8,414 nucleotides of DNA from an uncultured bacterium (GCA_903920485.1 CAIXMG010000068.1:1-8414), one strand, 5' to 3'; counted from the first letter of the stretch, positions 1 through 7,223 are shown. A program made the numbers and translations. The notes: generated from the letters alone by a model not told the origin.

Positions 1-530
1 GGAAAACCCTGGAATCAAAGTACATGGAGATCTTTCCGTGGGTCAAAAAGCGCAAGCAGAAACGACTTGAGGTAAACACGGTCAAGGAAGTGGGCTGGAT
101 TGGCGGAGCGTGTCTTATGGCGCGCAGCGGTCCGTATCTGACCGTGGGTGGAATCGACAAGGCTTACTTCATGTCATATGCAGACATGGTTGACCTTGCA
201 AAGAAATTCAAAAACATCGGGTACAAGAGCGTTCTTTATGCGCCAGCATCGGTAGTCCACGCCGGAGGCAAGTCTTCAGTACGAGACAGGGATGCAGTAC
301 TTCGCACGTCGTATGCCGGAACGATCCATTATTACAAGGAACATTACGGCTTCTTCACGGTGCTTGCAGCAAAGGCGGTATATGTCACGACGTCCTCGGT
401 GAAGGTGCCTATCGCTTTTCTCATCTCTCTGTTCAAGCATGACCCGTACCGAGCCATCGCCAAAGCGCATGCGAAAAATGTTCTCCGGGTCCTGACCGGC
501 ACGCTTGAACAAGCCCATGAATACAAATAA
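1..530 (+). CDS. GT2 family glycosyltransferase, rhamnosyltransferase-like, C-terminal part (5' end outside window)
   Basis: The reading frame is open from the window edge (first full codon at 3) to TAA at 528-530. An ATG at 24 is internal, because conserved GT2 sequence surrounds it and the frame continues upstream. The visible 176 residues hold the acceptor-side half of a GT-A fold enzyme of the WbbL/COG1216 type. The features seen are VGWIGGACLMAR, then VGGIDKAYFM, then an acidic motif YADMVDL, then a late PASVVHAGGKSS. In this family these follow the nucleotide-binding half, which is missing here. The protein would transfer a sugar from a nucleotide sugar to a growing lipid-linked glycan at the cytoplasmic membrane face. 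The usual E-D-x-D acidic motif reads D-M-V-D here. It heads a chain of overlapping glycosyltransferase genes, with the next start lying inside its 3' end. The family call is firm; the sugar specificity cannot be read. Confidence 0.85.
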   Translation, partial: KTLESKYMEIFPWVKKRKQKRLEVNTVKEVGWIGGACLMARSGPYLTVGGIDKAYFMSYADMVDLAKKFKNIGYKSVLYAPASVVHAGGKSSVRDRDAVLRTSYAGTIHYYKEHYGFFTVLAAKAVYVTTSSVKVPIAFLISLFKHDPYRAIAKAHAKNVLRVLTGTLEQAHEYK

Positions 531-1521
531 TGTCGTCATCCTGACCAGTTCGCAGCAACAACAGGGAGGCTTCGAACGCTTCGGTTTTTATCTGCGCGAC
601 GGCCTGCAAAAAGCCGGACATACGGTGACGTTGATCGGCAGGGAAGACCTTTCGCCGTTTCAGTCGAAGATTGTTGCGTTGAAAAAGAAGTTCGGCATGG
701 AACATCCAGCATTGGGTTATTTCCTGGGGAGGATTGCCAAAAAAAGAGGATTCGACGTGTGCGTCACCAACGGCATGTTGGGCTGGAATCTTAAACGCGG
801 AAAGATCGTGAACGTACAGCACAGTACGTTTGCAAAAGCCGCTGATCGCATCGATCGCGGGAATTGGCCGAAGTTCTTCATGAAGAAATACGTTTGGGGA
901 TTCCTCGAGGGACTTGCTGCGCGCCGTGCGACTCGCTGCGTTGCGGTATCACAGGAAACCAAGGAAAGCGTGGAACATTATTATCATGCGAAAAATGTCG
1001 TCGTTGTTCAGAATGCGACAGACACGGAGCTGTTTTTTCCGATGAGTCTTGAAAAGAAAAACCGGGCATTATTTGTCGGCAGGTTTGAACATGCCAAGGG
1101 AAGGGAGATTCTCGAAGGTTTGAAAAAATATTTGAATGCCAAAGGCTGGGAATTGTTTGTCGCCGAAAAACTTACTCAAAAGGAGTTGGCGGCTGCTTAC
1201 AACGAATCGAAGGTGTTTCTTCTGCCAAGCCTTCACGAGGGATGCTCCTATGCATTGCTGGATGCCATGGCGTGCGGATTGCCGTTTCTGGCAAGTCCGG
1301 TCGGCATGGTGCCAGAACTTGTAAAAGAAGAGGTGTTTGCCGAATGCATCGTTTCCGAACAAACGGTGGAAGCATACGTAAAAAAACTCGAACACCTCAT
1401 CGGTTTGAGCGACGAAGAAAATGCGAAATTGTCAAAAGATCTGCGCGCCTATATACTGAAATTCCACAGCATCGAACCGTTCAATGCGGCCTATCAGAGC
1501 CTGATCGGCAAACTTTCATGA
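517..1521 (+). CDS. GT4 family glycosyltransferase (group 1)
   Basis: A 334-residue protein from ATG 517. A TTG at 505 would add four residues, but ATG is preferred. The start overlaps the upstream gene by 14 nt and has no Shine-Dalgarno site, so it is probably translationally coupled. The fold is GT-B. The N-terminal domain has a glycine-rich donor/acceptor loop (GGFER, residues 17-21). The C-terminal Rossmann domain begins near VGRFEHAKG (187-195), followed by VFLLPSLHEG and then CSYALLDAMACGLPFLAS. The nucleotide-sugar-binding E-x7-E motif is present as E241-x7-D249, with Asp replacing the second Glu. The length is slightly short for the family (usually 350-400) but both domains are complete. 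It is a retaining transferase acting on a lipid-linked or protein-linked glycan in the cytoplasm. Donor and acceptor are unknown. Confidence 0.88.
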   Translation: MNTNNVVILTSSQQQQGGFERFGFYLRDGLQKAGHTVTLIGREDLSPFQSKIVALKKKFGMEHPALGYFLGRIAKKRGFDVCVTNGMLGWNLKRGKIVNVQHSTFAKAADRIDRGNWPKFFMKKYVWGFLEGLAARRATRCVAVSQETKESVEHYYHAKNVVVVQNATDTELFFPMSLEKKNRALFVGRFEHAKGREILEGLKKYLNAKGWELFVAEKLTQKELAAAYNESKVFLLPSLHEGCSYALLDAMACGLPFLASPVGMVPELVKEEVFAECIVSEQTVEAYVKKLEHLIGLSDEENAKLSKDLRAYILKFHSIEPFNAAYQSLIGKLS

Positions 1522-2399
1522 TCGACGTCATTATTCCAACCTACAATCGCGTTTTGTCGCTTGAAAAGGTGATCGACTCCTACATGACCCAATCCGAACT
1601 TGGGCTATTGGTCATCGTCGATGATTGGAGCACGGATGATACGAAAGAATGGACCGAACGTCTTTCAGGAAAATATCCCGGCAAGGTTCTCTATGTGAAG
1701 CCGGATGAAAAAAAGACCATGCCGGAACTGCGCAACATCGGCGTGTCAAAATGCGTTCATGACTATATTTTCATGGGCGAGGATGACGTTTTATTGCCGA
1801 AGGACCACCTTAAGATACTTCTTGAAAAAATGGTTGAGTATCACGCCGACGTCATTGCGGGCCGTCGCTTGGACCTGCACGCGGGAGAGACGCTCGAACA
1901 GGCAATGGAACGTTCTGACAAGGATCGTCATCCGATGTTTGTCCGTGTTCCGTTCGAGGCGTACTTTGACCGTTATGTGGATCATGCCCAGGAGGTTCCG
2001 CATCTGCACTCAAACGCGCTGATGAGGCGGAAAATTTTTGAGCAGGTCCAGTATGACCCTCAGTTTGGTTCGAACGGCTTCGTCTTCCGCGAAGAGACTG
2101 ACTTCTTCATGCGCGTAAAAGCCGCAGGATTTTCGGTGTGGATGATTCCCGATACCGTGTCGTATCACCTGAAAAAGATGCTTGCGAACAAGACCGGCGG
2201 CTCGCGCAAGCCGCGCATTATTTTCGAATATCTGGTATGGCGAAATACGTGGAGGTTCTTCCTCAAGAACCGGGCGATTTTCAAGAAGGATTTCGGGGTG
2301 AAGAATATTTACTGGTTTGCATTATGTTCGCTTCTTGCCCGGTATCCATACGCCCTTCGTCGTCGGAAACGGGCCAAACAATACCAATCACATGTCTAA
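1518..2399 (+). CDS. GT2 family glycosyltransferase
   Basis: A 293-residue GT-A fold glycosyltransferase. The start chosen is ATG 1518, which forms an ATGA overlap with the TGA stop of the preceding gene. A longer open frame reaching back to 1242 only overlaps the upstream enzyme and lacks family sequence. From the start, MIDVIIPTYNR is the classical GT2 opening. VDDWSTDDT (34-42) binds the nucleotide, GEDD (87-90) is the metal/sugar-nucleotide acidic site, and FREETDFFMRVKAAG (190-204) holds the EExD motif near the putative catalytic base. IPDTVSYH (210-217) closes the domain. All key residues are present, so the enzyme should be active. It is a probable inverting transferase that adds one sugar in the surface-glycan pathway. 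No membrane segment is evident, although the basic C-terminus (RRRKRAKQ) could associate with the membrane. Sugar specificity is not predictable. Confidence 0.9.
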   Translation: MIDVIIPTYNRVLSLEKVIDSYMTQSELGLLVIVDDWSTDDTKEWTERLSGKYPGKVLYVKPDEKKTMPELRNIGVSKCVHDYIFMGEDDVLLPKDHLKILLEKMVEYHADVIAGRRLDLHAGETLEQAMERSDKDRHPMFVRVPFEAYFDRYVDHAQEVPHLHSNALMRRKIFEQVQYDPQFGSNGFVFREETDFFMRVKAAGFSVWMIPDTVSYHLKKMLANKTGGSRKPRIIFEYLVWRNTWRFFLKNRAIFKKDFGVKNIYWFALCSLLARYPYALRRRKRAKQYQSHV

Positions 2400-3585
2400 G
2401 CAAAAAATCCTCTTGGCGCTGTTTCGCATGCCGTATCCGGCAACCGATGGAACCCGCTACAAAATTCTCAATAATGTCGCTGGCGGACTTCTGAAGGATT
2501 TTGACGTGGAGTTTTTCGTGGTCAGCATCAAGCCTGTCGCCAGGGAGGACGTGGAATATCTTGAAAGGAATTTCGGCAAGGTGCACCTGTTTTGCCATTC
2601 GAAGTTTGCCTACGGCATGAGTGCGATCCCCGCCTTTTTTTCAGGGTTGCCCCTTCAGGCGGAGGCGTTTCGGTTCAGGGACGCGCAGGCATGGCTGGAT
2701 GCGCATATCGGCGACTACGACGCGGTCTACATTCACGAGATTCGCATGACGGAATTCTTCATCCGCTATTCCGGCGGACAGAAGAAAAGATTCCTTGTCG
2801 ATTTCAACGACGCCATTTCCATGAGCTATGCCGAGGGGCATCAGAAGATGCGCTTTCCCGAAAACCTGTTTTATCACTGGGAAGGGAATCGTGTGGCGCG
2901 CTATGAAGCAAAGGTGCTTGCTTCGTTTTTCCACTTCAACATCGTGTCGGAAGCCGATCGCGCATACTTGCTCAAGGGGTTGCACATCGATGACTTTTCC
3001 GTCATTGCGCACGGGTCGCCAATCAGCGAACAGGTCGCCCTCCTTGACGAAGACAAGATATTCTTCATGGGGAGCATGGACTACGAACCCAATCGCGACG
3101 CCTTGGATTATTTTCTGAAAAACATTTGGCCCATGCTGCACGCGCACCTGCCGTCGCTTGAACTATTGGTGGTTGGCGGCGGGCATGTTCCTGGCACGTA
3201 TCGCAGGGTCTCAGGAGTTTCGTTTGCGGGATTCGTGCCCAGCGTGTTTGAGGCGGTAAGGCATTGCAAGGCGTTGGTTGCGCCCATTCGATACGCTGGT
3301 GGCACGCCGTCGAAAATCTTGGATGCGATGGGATACGGGATCCCCGTGCTTACCACGCCACAGGCCGTTGCCGGCATCGGCGGAGCGGTTCCCGGCACGA
3401 ACGTGCTGACGGTTGCGGCGTCCGATATCGGCGGATGGGTGACCACGATTCAAAAGGTGGTCACGGATGATGCCCTAAGAAGCGCACTTTCAAAAAACGC
3501 CCGGCAGCTGATCCTGGAAACTTATTCGGCACCCGTTGCGGAGGATGCGTTTCGGAAGCGCTTTCATGGAATTATCAAAAGTTAG
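2392..3585 (+). CDS. GT4 family glycosyltransferase (Glyco_trans_1_4 type)
   Basis: A 397-residue GT-B enzyme starting at ATG 2392, which overlaps the previous gene by 8 nt. The frame is open to 2317, but the extension is shadow sequence. The N-terminus KILLALFRMPYPATDGTRYK resembles the donor-loop opening of a GT4 subfamily that begins with 'P.P...G...R'. In the C-terminal domain, FFMGSMDYEPNRDALDYF (224-241) and APIRYAGGTPSKILDAMG (297-314) are hallmark blocks of this subfamily. The position of the second Glu of E-x7-E is Asp311. No signal peptide or membrane segment is seen. It probably adds a sugar during assembly of the same lipid-linked oligosaccharide as its neighbours. Only 11 nt separate its TAG from the kinase-like remnant, so the two were likely co-transcribed. 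Donor sugar unknown. Confidence 0.88.
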   Translation: MSKQKILLALFRMPYPATDGTRYKILNNVAGGLLKDFDVEFFVVSIKPVAREDVEYLERNFGKVHLFCHSKFAYGMSAIPAFFSGLPLQAEAFRFRDAQAWLDAHIGDYDAVYIHEIRMTEFFIRYSGGQKKRFLVDFNDAISMSYAEGHQKMRFPENLFYHWEGNRVARYEAKVLASFFHFNIVSEADRAYLLKGLHIDDFSVIAHGSPISEQVALLDEDKIFFMGSMDYEPNRDALDYFLKNIWPMLHAHLPSLELLVVGGGHVPGTYRRVSGVSFAGFVPSVFEAVRHCKALVAPIRYAGGTPSKILDAMGYGIPVLTTPQAVAGIGGAVPGTNVLTVAASDIGGWVTTIQKVVTDDALRSALSKNARQLILETYSAPVAEDAFRKRFHGIIKS

Positions 3586-3596
3586 CCTAAGAATTT

Positions 3597-3900
3597 ATGT
3601 CTTGCCTTTATATTATCGGCGGAAGTTCCCGAAGCGGGAAGACCATGATCCTAAAAAACTTTTTTGCCAAGCGACCGCTTCCCATTATCTTGACGGACGT
3701 GGTTCGCGTTGGTGTACGTAATATGATTGTCGGTGAACCGTACGTGGGAATTGAAAAACTGCACCTGGGCTGGGTCTGAAGCAGTACGCTTCAAGGATTG
3801 GCAGGAACGATTTGCCGACCAAGCATTTTTCTTTTCCGATGTCAGCAAGAAAACATGGGCAGAGCACCTTGAATCCTCTACGGAATATCTTCTATCCTAG
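3597..3900 (+). pseudogene. P-loop kinase-like gene, frameshifted and probably truncated
   Basis: The ATG at 3597 opens a 60-residue frame beginning MSCLYIIGGSSRSGKT, a clear Walker A motif (G-x4-GKT) right after a first beta strand, as in small nucleoside/sugar kinase-type ATPases. It stops at TGA 3777-3779 just after IEKLHLGWV. The +1 frame, read from about 3772, continues as coding-like sequence (GSEAVRFKDWQERFADQ, then FFFSDVSKKTWAEHLESS) to TAG 3898-3900. A single-base indel around 3768-3777 therefore splits one original frame of about 101 residues. P-loop kinases of this shape are usually nearer 200 residues, so the C-terminal part also seems lost. The last 9 nt overlap the convergent flippase stop. 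It follows the glycosyltransferase chain by 11 nt. A sequencing or assembly error is an alternative to genuine decay. No precise substrate can be assigned. Confidence 0.65.
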
Positions 3901-5163
3901 TCCAGCCGTAAGCTTTCGAACGCGGAACGAGGTGATTATGGTAATGACGCACATCGAAAGGACGATCGAGATTGCGGCTCCGACCGCATGAAAACGAGGA
4001 ATCAGTACGAGGTTCAAGACCACGTTGGCGAGCATGCCGACTACGTTTGCAATGATGAAGGCACGCTGCTTGTCGACGGCAAATACCGCATTGTTGAGGA
4101 TGGTGTTGATGAAGATCGGCAGGTACGACAGCGAAAGGATTGCAAGGATGACTGCCGCTGGCCCGTAGCTTTTTCCGTATAAGACATTGATGATGAGGTG
4201 CCGACCGAACACGATCGCGATGATCAAGGGAATCATGACGAGGATGACGGCAACGAGTGTTTTCCTTACGGCAGAAGTGAAGTCCTGGAAAATCGGGATC
4301 TTCTTGACGATGACCGGGAAGGTTGCCGTTGCGAAAAGGGAGGGAAGAATATACAGGGCCTGGATCAGGCGGCTGGCGGCAATGTACCACCCGACTTCTT
4401 TTGCCGTGGCGAAATACCCCAGAAACAGGGTGTCGGTATTGAAGATGATCACACTCGAGAGGGCGATTACGGTGAACGGCCATGCAGCCTTGAAGATGTG
4501 GACGAACAGGTCTCTTGAAAAATGCTTGCGGACACCGAAAAGATATTTCCTGATGGACAGGACCATGAGAAGGCAGCCGACCCCGTCACCGATGGCGTAC
4601 CCCCATGTCAGGGCAAGCGGGGTACGGAACAGTCCGACCAGGACAAAACTCGTGCCGACCATGAGGATGTTCGTGACGATCTGATTCTGCGATTCCACGT
4701 GCATCCGCTGTTCGGATCGGCTGATCGAGAAGAAGAACCCCCGGAGAGAGTCGAAGATGAGCACCAAGGCCATTGCGGGAATAAGTATTCTTGCTCCCGG
4801 GATGCTGCTGACCGCCGGGCCGATCGTGAGGAAGAGTCCGATCGAGACCGCCAGCAAGACCATCTTCAGAACCAGTGCGCTGCTGAATACGGATTCCTTC
4901 TTGCCTGAGTCCTTGGACAGTTCCCGGGTGACGAACATGCTGATGCCGGCCTCGTCGAAGAATGTGATGAATCCGCCGAGTGCCATCGCGTACGCGAATG
5001 TCCCGTATCCGGAAGCCCCCAGCATTCGGGCGACGATGATCCCCAGTATCCCGCGCATGATGCGCGTGCCGATTTCCCCGACAAAAAGCCAAGTGGTGTT
5101 TTTCATCACGAGGTGTTGGGTGTCGCTTCTTTTCCGGATAAGACCGACAAAGTATTCGATCAT
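3892..5163 (-). CDS. Wzx-like polysaccharide/O-antigen flippase (MOP superfamily)
   Basis: A 423-residue very hydrophobic protein from ATG 5163 to TAG at 3892. The frame is open to 5319, but that part overlaps the upstream sugar transferase and is not hydrophobic. ATG 5163 sits 2 nt after the TAA of that gene, which indicates coupling. It has about 12-14 predicted membrane helices. The opening helix reads NTTWLFVGEIGTRIMRG, followed by VARMLGASGYGTFAYAMAL, the typical start of the Polysacc_synt (PF01943) family. A mid-protein helix with NTDTLFLGYFATAKEVGWYIAA is also characteristic. The role is to flip an undecaprenyl-linked oligosaccharide across the cytoplasmic membrane. Its operon partner makes the first sugar-phosphate-lipid link, and the convergent operon supplies further transferases. 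The length is normal for the family. Which glycan it moves is not known. Confidence 0.9.
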   Translation of the reverse strand: MIEYFVGLIRKRSDTQHLVMKNTTWLFVGEIGTRIMRGILGIIVARMLGASGYGTFAYAMALGGFITFFDEAGISMFVTRELSKDSGKKESVFSSALVLKMVLLAVSIGLFLTIGPAVSSIPGARILIPAMALVLIFDSLRGFFFSISRSEQRMHVESQNQIVTNILMVGTSFVLVGLFRTPLALTWGYAIGDGVGCLLMVLSIRKYLFGVRKHFSRDLFVHIFKAAWPFTVIALSSVIIFNTDTLFLGYFATAKEVGWYIAASRLIQALYILPSLFATATFPVIVKKIPIFQDFTSAVRKTLVAVILVMIPLIIAIVFGRHLIINVLYGKSYGPAAVILAILSLSYLPIFINTILNNAVFAVDKQRAFIIANVVGMLANVVLNLVLIPRFHAVGAAISIVLSMCVITIITSFRVRKLTAGLG

Positions 5164-5165
5164 AG

Positions 5166-6479
5166 TTATTCCAGATGCGTGAAGACGATCTGCGCAGTCT
5201 TGAGGATGATGCCGAAGTCGAGGAAGATGTTTCGGTTCTTCAGGTAGAACAGGTCGTATTCGAACTTTTCCTGCGAATCCATCACGGTTCGCGCGTAGCG
5301 GAACTTGATCTGGGCCCATCCCGTAAAGCCGGGCTTGATCGTGTGGCGCATGAAATAATAGGGGATTTGCTTTTCCAGGTCAGAAATGAATTCAGGACGT
5401 TCTGGCCGCGGGCCAACAAGGTTCAAATCACCCCTAAACAAATTCAACATCTGAGGAATCTCATCAACATGAAGTTTTCGCGTGATGGCTCCTACTTTCG
5501 TAATGCGAGGGTCCTTGCCTCCAGTTGCCCAAACGGCAGTGCCGTTTTCAGCCTGACCGTCAGCGCCTATTACGATCATCGATCGGAACTTGTACAATTT
5601 GAAAATGCTGCCGTTGAGGCCTGTGCGGTTCTGGCGGATGAAGATGGGCCCCCGGTCTTCAATTTTAATTGCGATAATGATGGCCAGGGAAATGGGCGAC
5701 GTGATGACTAGTACCAGAATTGCGAACACGACGGAAATGATGCGCGAAAGAAATGCGTAGATCGCATCGTTCTGCTTCCTGATCGAATGGATGACCCAGT
5801 TGTTGTCGATGAAGTTCACGGGGATCTTGTAAAGGATCGTCTCGTACGCTTCCGCCAGGTCGATCACGTCGACGTCGCTGGCAAGGATGGTTTCGAGGAG
5901 TTCCGTTTCCTCGGCGGCCGTCTTGTGGACGATGAGGAGGTCCACGCCGTTTGCGTGGGGGAGGAAGTCTCTGATCGTTGGATACGTCCCCATCGAGAGG
6001 AATCCCAGGTGAGGATTGTCGGAAACCTCGTCGAGAAGCACCTGATGACGCTCGTCACCACACACGACGGCAAACCGGGTGTGGAACACGTTCTGGGTCG
6101 CAACGTAGAACAGCCGCCTCCATCCCAGGATCAGGAGCAGGGAAATGAGCTCGAAAATGACAAGGTTCATCTTGGGCGTGATCTGGGTCGTAGGGTCGAT
6201 GTAGAAGAAGATGAACCCGATGCCGAGCATGATGAGGCTGGCGATGGAAAAGTTCCGCAGGAAGACGAGATTCGGCTTTGACTTCTGGATGTCGTAGAAA
6301 TTGAACACGAACAGAATGCCGATCCACATGACGGTGAGGATGGTCAATGGAATCGCGTGTTCGCGGGCATGTTTCCAGAGTGCCGGGCCGTGGAAGGCGA
6401 TTCCCACGAAGGCGAAAAACCCGATGACGAAGCATGCAAAATCCCCGACGAGCAGGAGGGACTTTCGATAGGTGTTCAT
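5166..6479 (-). CDS. Polyprenyl-phosphate sugar-1-phosphate transferase (WbaP/WcaJ-like initiating enzyme)
   Basis: A 437-residue protein from ATG 6479 (MNTYRKS). ATG 6488 would add three residues. The frame stays open to 6725 but would overlap the divergent gene, with no family sequence there. Hydrophobic segments at about 8-30, 43-62, 76-94 and 104-120 form the membrane module, followed by a Rossmann-like soluble domain (FAVVCGDERHQ, 136-145). After another membrane segment (about 243-270) comes the catalytic Bac_transf domain (PF02397). It shows RQNRTGLNG, KFRSM (297-301), DPRITKVG (323-330), VDEIPQ (338-343), GPRPER (356-361) and GFTGWAQ (384-390), all intact. It transfers a sugar-1-phosphate from a nucleotide sugar to undecaprenyl phosphate, the committed step of surface-glycan synthesis. 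It is the first gene of the operon with the flippase. The sugar (glucose, galactose or an aminosugar) cannot be told from sequence. Confidence 0.93.
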   Translation of the reverse strand: MNTYRKSLLLVGDFACFVIGFFAFVGIAFHGPALWKHAREHAIPLTILTVMWIGILFVFNFYDIQKSKPNLVFLRNFSIASLIMLGIGFIFFYIDPTTQITPKMNLVIFELISLLLILGWRRLFYVATQNVFHTRFAVVCGDERHQVLLDEVSDNPHLGFLSMGTYPTIRDFLPHANGVDLLIVHKTAAEETELLETILASDVDVIDLAEAYETILYKIPVNFIDNNWVIHSIRKQNDAIYAFLSRIISVVFAILVLVITSPISLAIIIAIKIEDRGPIFIRQNRTGLNGSIFKLYKFRSMIVIGADGQAENGTAVWATGGKDPRITKVGAITRKLHVDEIPQMLNLFRGDLNLVGPRPERPEFISDLEKQIPYYFMRHTIKPGFTGWAQIKFRYARTVMDSQEKFEYDLFYLKNRNIFLDFGIILKTAQIVFTHLE

Positions 6480-6526
6480 AATCACCATTGTACTTATTTT
6501 GGGCTTATTTTCCAGTCGGATTTCTT

Positions 6527-6548
6527 GAGAAACCCTTGAGGGTTTCTT
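6527..6548. promoter_or_regulatory. Hairpin/palindrome in the divergent intergenic region
   Basis: The 133 nt between the divergent starts (6480-6612) contain a perfect inverted repeat. AGAAACCC (6528-6535) pairs with GGGTTTCT (6540-6547) around the loop TTGA, and a G-T wobble can extend it by one pair. A direct repeat CTTGAG (6524-6529 and 6535-6540) overlaps it. It lies between two genes read away from each other, so an operator or 5'-leader structure fits better than a terminator. No strong -35/-10 pair could be placed for either gene. A TACAAT lies just upstream of the sugar-transferase start on the minus strand (6492-6487). Function is inferred only. Confidence 0.4.
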
Positions 6549-6612
6549 CGGCGTTTCTTGATGGCTGTTTTGCTTTAATGGTGAAAATTTCTCATCAATT
6601 AAAAACAGTATT

Positions 6613-7218
6613 ATGAAAAAGATCATCATCGACATCATTGCCGTTCTTACGGTCGCCCTCATCCAGCTGATTACCTGCCCTCCCGCCGATGCCCAGGGCG
6701 TTGGCATCGGTACCAACAATCCCAAGGCAACCCTTCATGTTGCTGGAACGGTTCGCATCGATTCCGCGAGGGCTGTCGCGGTCCCCAAGCGCATCATGGT
6801 GCTGGACACTTCCGGCGAAGTGAAAACGCTCGACATGGATACCTTGAAAAAGATGACGGCAACCACCACGGCGTTTTTTTACGCGGAAGTCGAACCCATG
6901 GCCAGCACGACGTCATCGAGCCTGTTCCAGCCCAGGGTGACATTAACGCTTCAGACGGGAACCTACATCGTCTGGGCCTATTTTGAAGCGTTCAGTCCGA
7001 CCATCAATGCCGGCGTACGCGGCGTCCTCTATCAAGGATCCACGGAAATCGCATACGGGGAGCTGTGGTCGGATATGAGCACTTACAGTCCGTGGTATGC
7101 CATGAAGGAAGTCGTGTTGGCATCGTCGACGACCATCAGCCTGGACTGGGCTTCCTGGCCGAATGGCACGACCGCTCAAATTCGGCGCGCCCGAATCACT
7201 GCGGTGAAGATCCAGTAG
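6613..7218 (+). CDS. Secreted tail-fibre-like surface protein with GIGT/LHV module and probable beta-sandwich domain
   Basis: A 201-residue protein. Residues 1-27 form a Sec signal peptide: KK, a hydrophobic core at 4-20, and an A-D-A cleavage site before Q28. Cys22 lacks a proper lipobox (LITC). Residues 31-50 (GIGTNNPKATLHVAGTVRI) match a module common in phage tail fibres and in secreted Bacteroidetes proteins, of form GIGTxxPxAxLHVxGxxRI. A linker follows (MVLDTSGEVKTLDMDTLKKM) like the 'VLVTDxxGxVKxxD' segment that follows such modules. Residues about 85-201 are rich in alternating hydrophobic, Thr and Ser residues (RVTLTLQTGTYIVWAYFEAF) and end in RRARITAVKIQ. This suggests a jelly-roll or C1q-like beta domain that may trimerise. 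The gene is read away from the sugar transferase and has its own terminator, so it is a single-gene unit. No Shine-Dalgarno precedes ATG 6613. A role in surface display or attachment is inferred. Confidence 0.75.
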   Translation: MKKIIIDIIAVLTVALIQLITCPPADAQGVGIGTNNPKATLHVAGTVRIDSARAVAVPKRIMVLDTSGEVKTLDMDTLKKMTATTTAFFYAEVEPMASTTSSSLFQPRVTLTLQTGTYIVWAYFEAFSPTINAGVRGVLYQGSTEIAYGELWSDMSTYSPWYAMKEVVLASSTTISLDWASWPNGTTAQIRRARITAVKIQ

Positions 7219-7223
7219 GAGCA

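Noticed and set aside
1242..1517. Upstream extension of the second GT2 gene.
   Set aside because: The sequence is Arg/Cys-rich shadow of the GT4 gene. The GT2 family opening (IDVIIPTYNR) begins exactly at ATG 1518.
3626..3640. Hairpin TTCCCG-AAG-CGGGAA as a terminator of the glycosyltransferase operon.
   Set aside because: It sits within the Walker A codons of the P-loop gene and no T-run follows.
3777..3872. TGA at 3777 read through as an amino acid (Gracilibacteria-type recoding).
   Set aside because: Frame 0 after the TGA gives unconvincing protein, the +1 frame looks coding, and TGA acts as a true stop at 1519-1521.
4187..4908. Long plus-strand open frames opposite the flippase.
   Set aside because: They are antisense shadows: composition is low in protein-like features, while the minus strand encodes a clear membrane protein.
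5164..5319. N-terminal extension of the flippase frame on the minus strand.
   Set aside because: It lies inside the conserved catalytic end of the sugar transferase in another frame. ATG 5163, 2 nt after that gene's TAA, fits operon coupling and the family N-terminus.
5787..6281. A 164-codon plus-strand frame opposite the sugar transferase.
   Set aside because: It is extremely rich in Asp, Glu, Val and His from reading the complement of hydrophobic codons, with no start signal or recognisable motif.
6480..6725. N-terminal extension of the sugar transferase frame up to 6725 on the minus strand.
   Set aside because: It would overlap the first 113 nt of the divergent secreted-protein gene, has no family sequence, and ATG 6479 gives the normal start just before the first membrane helix.
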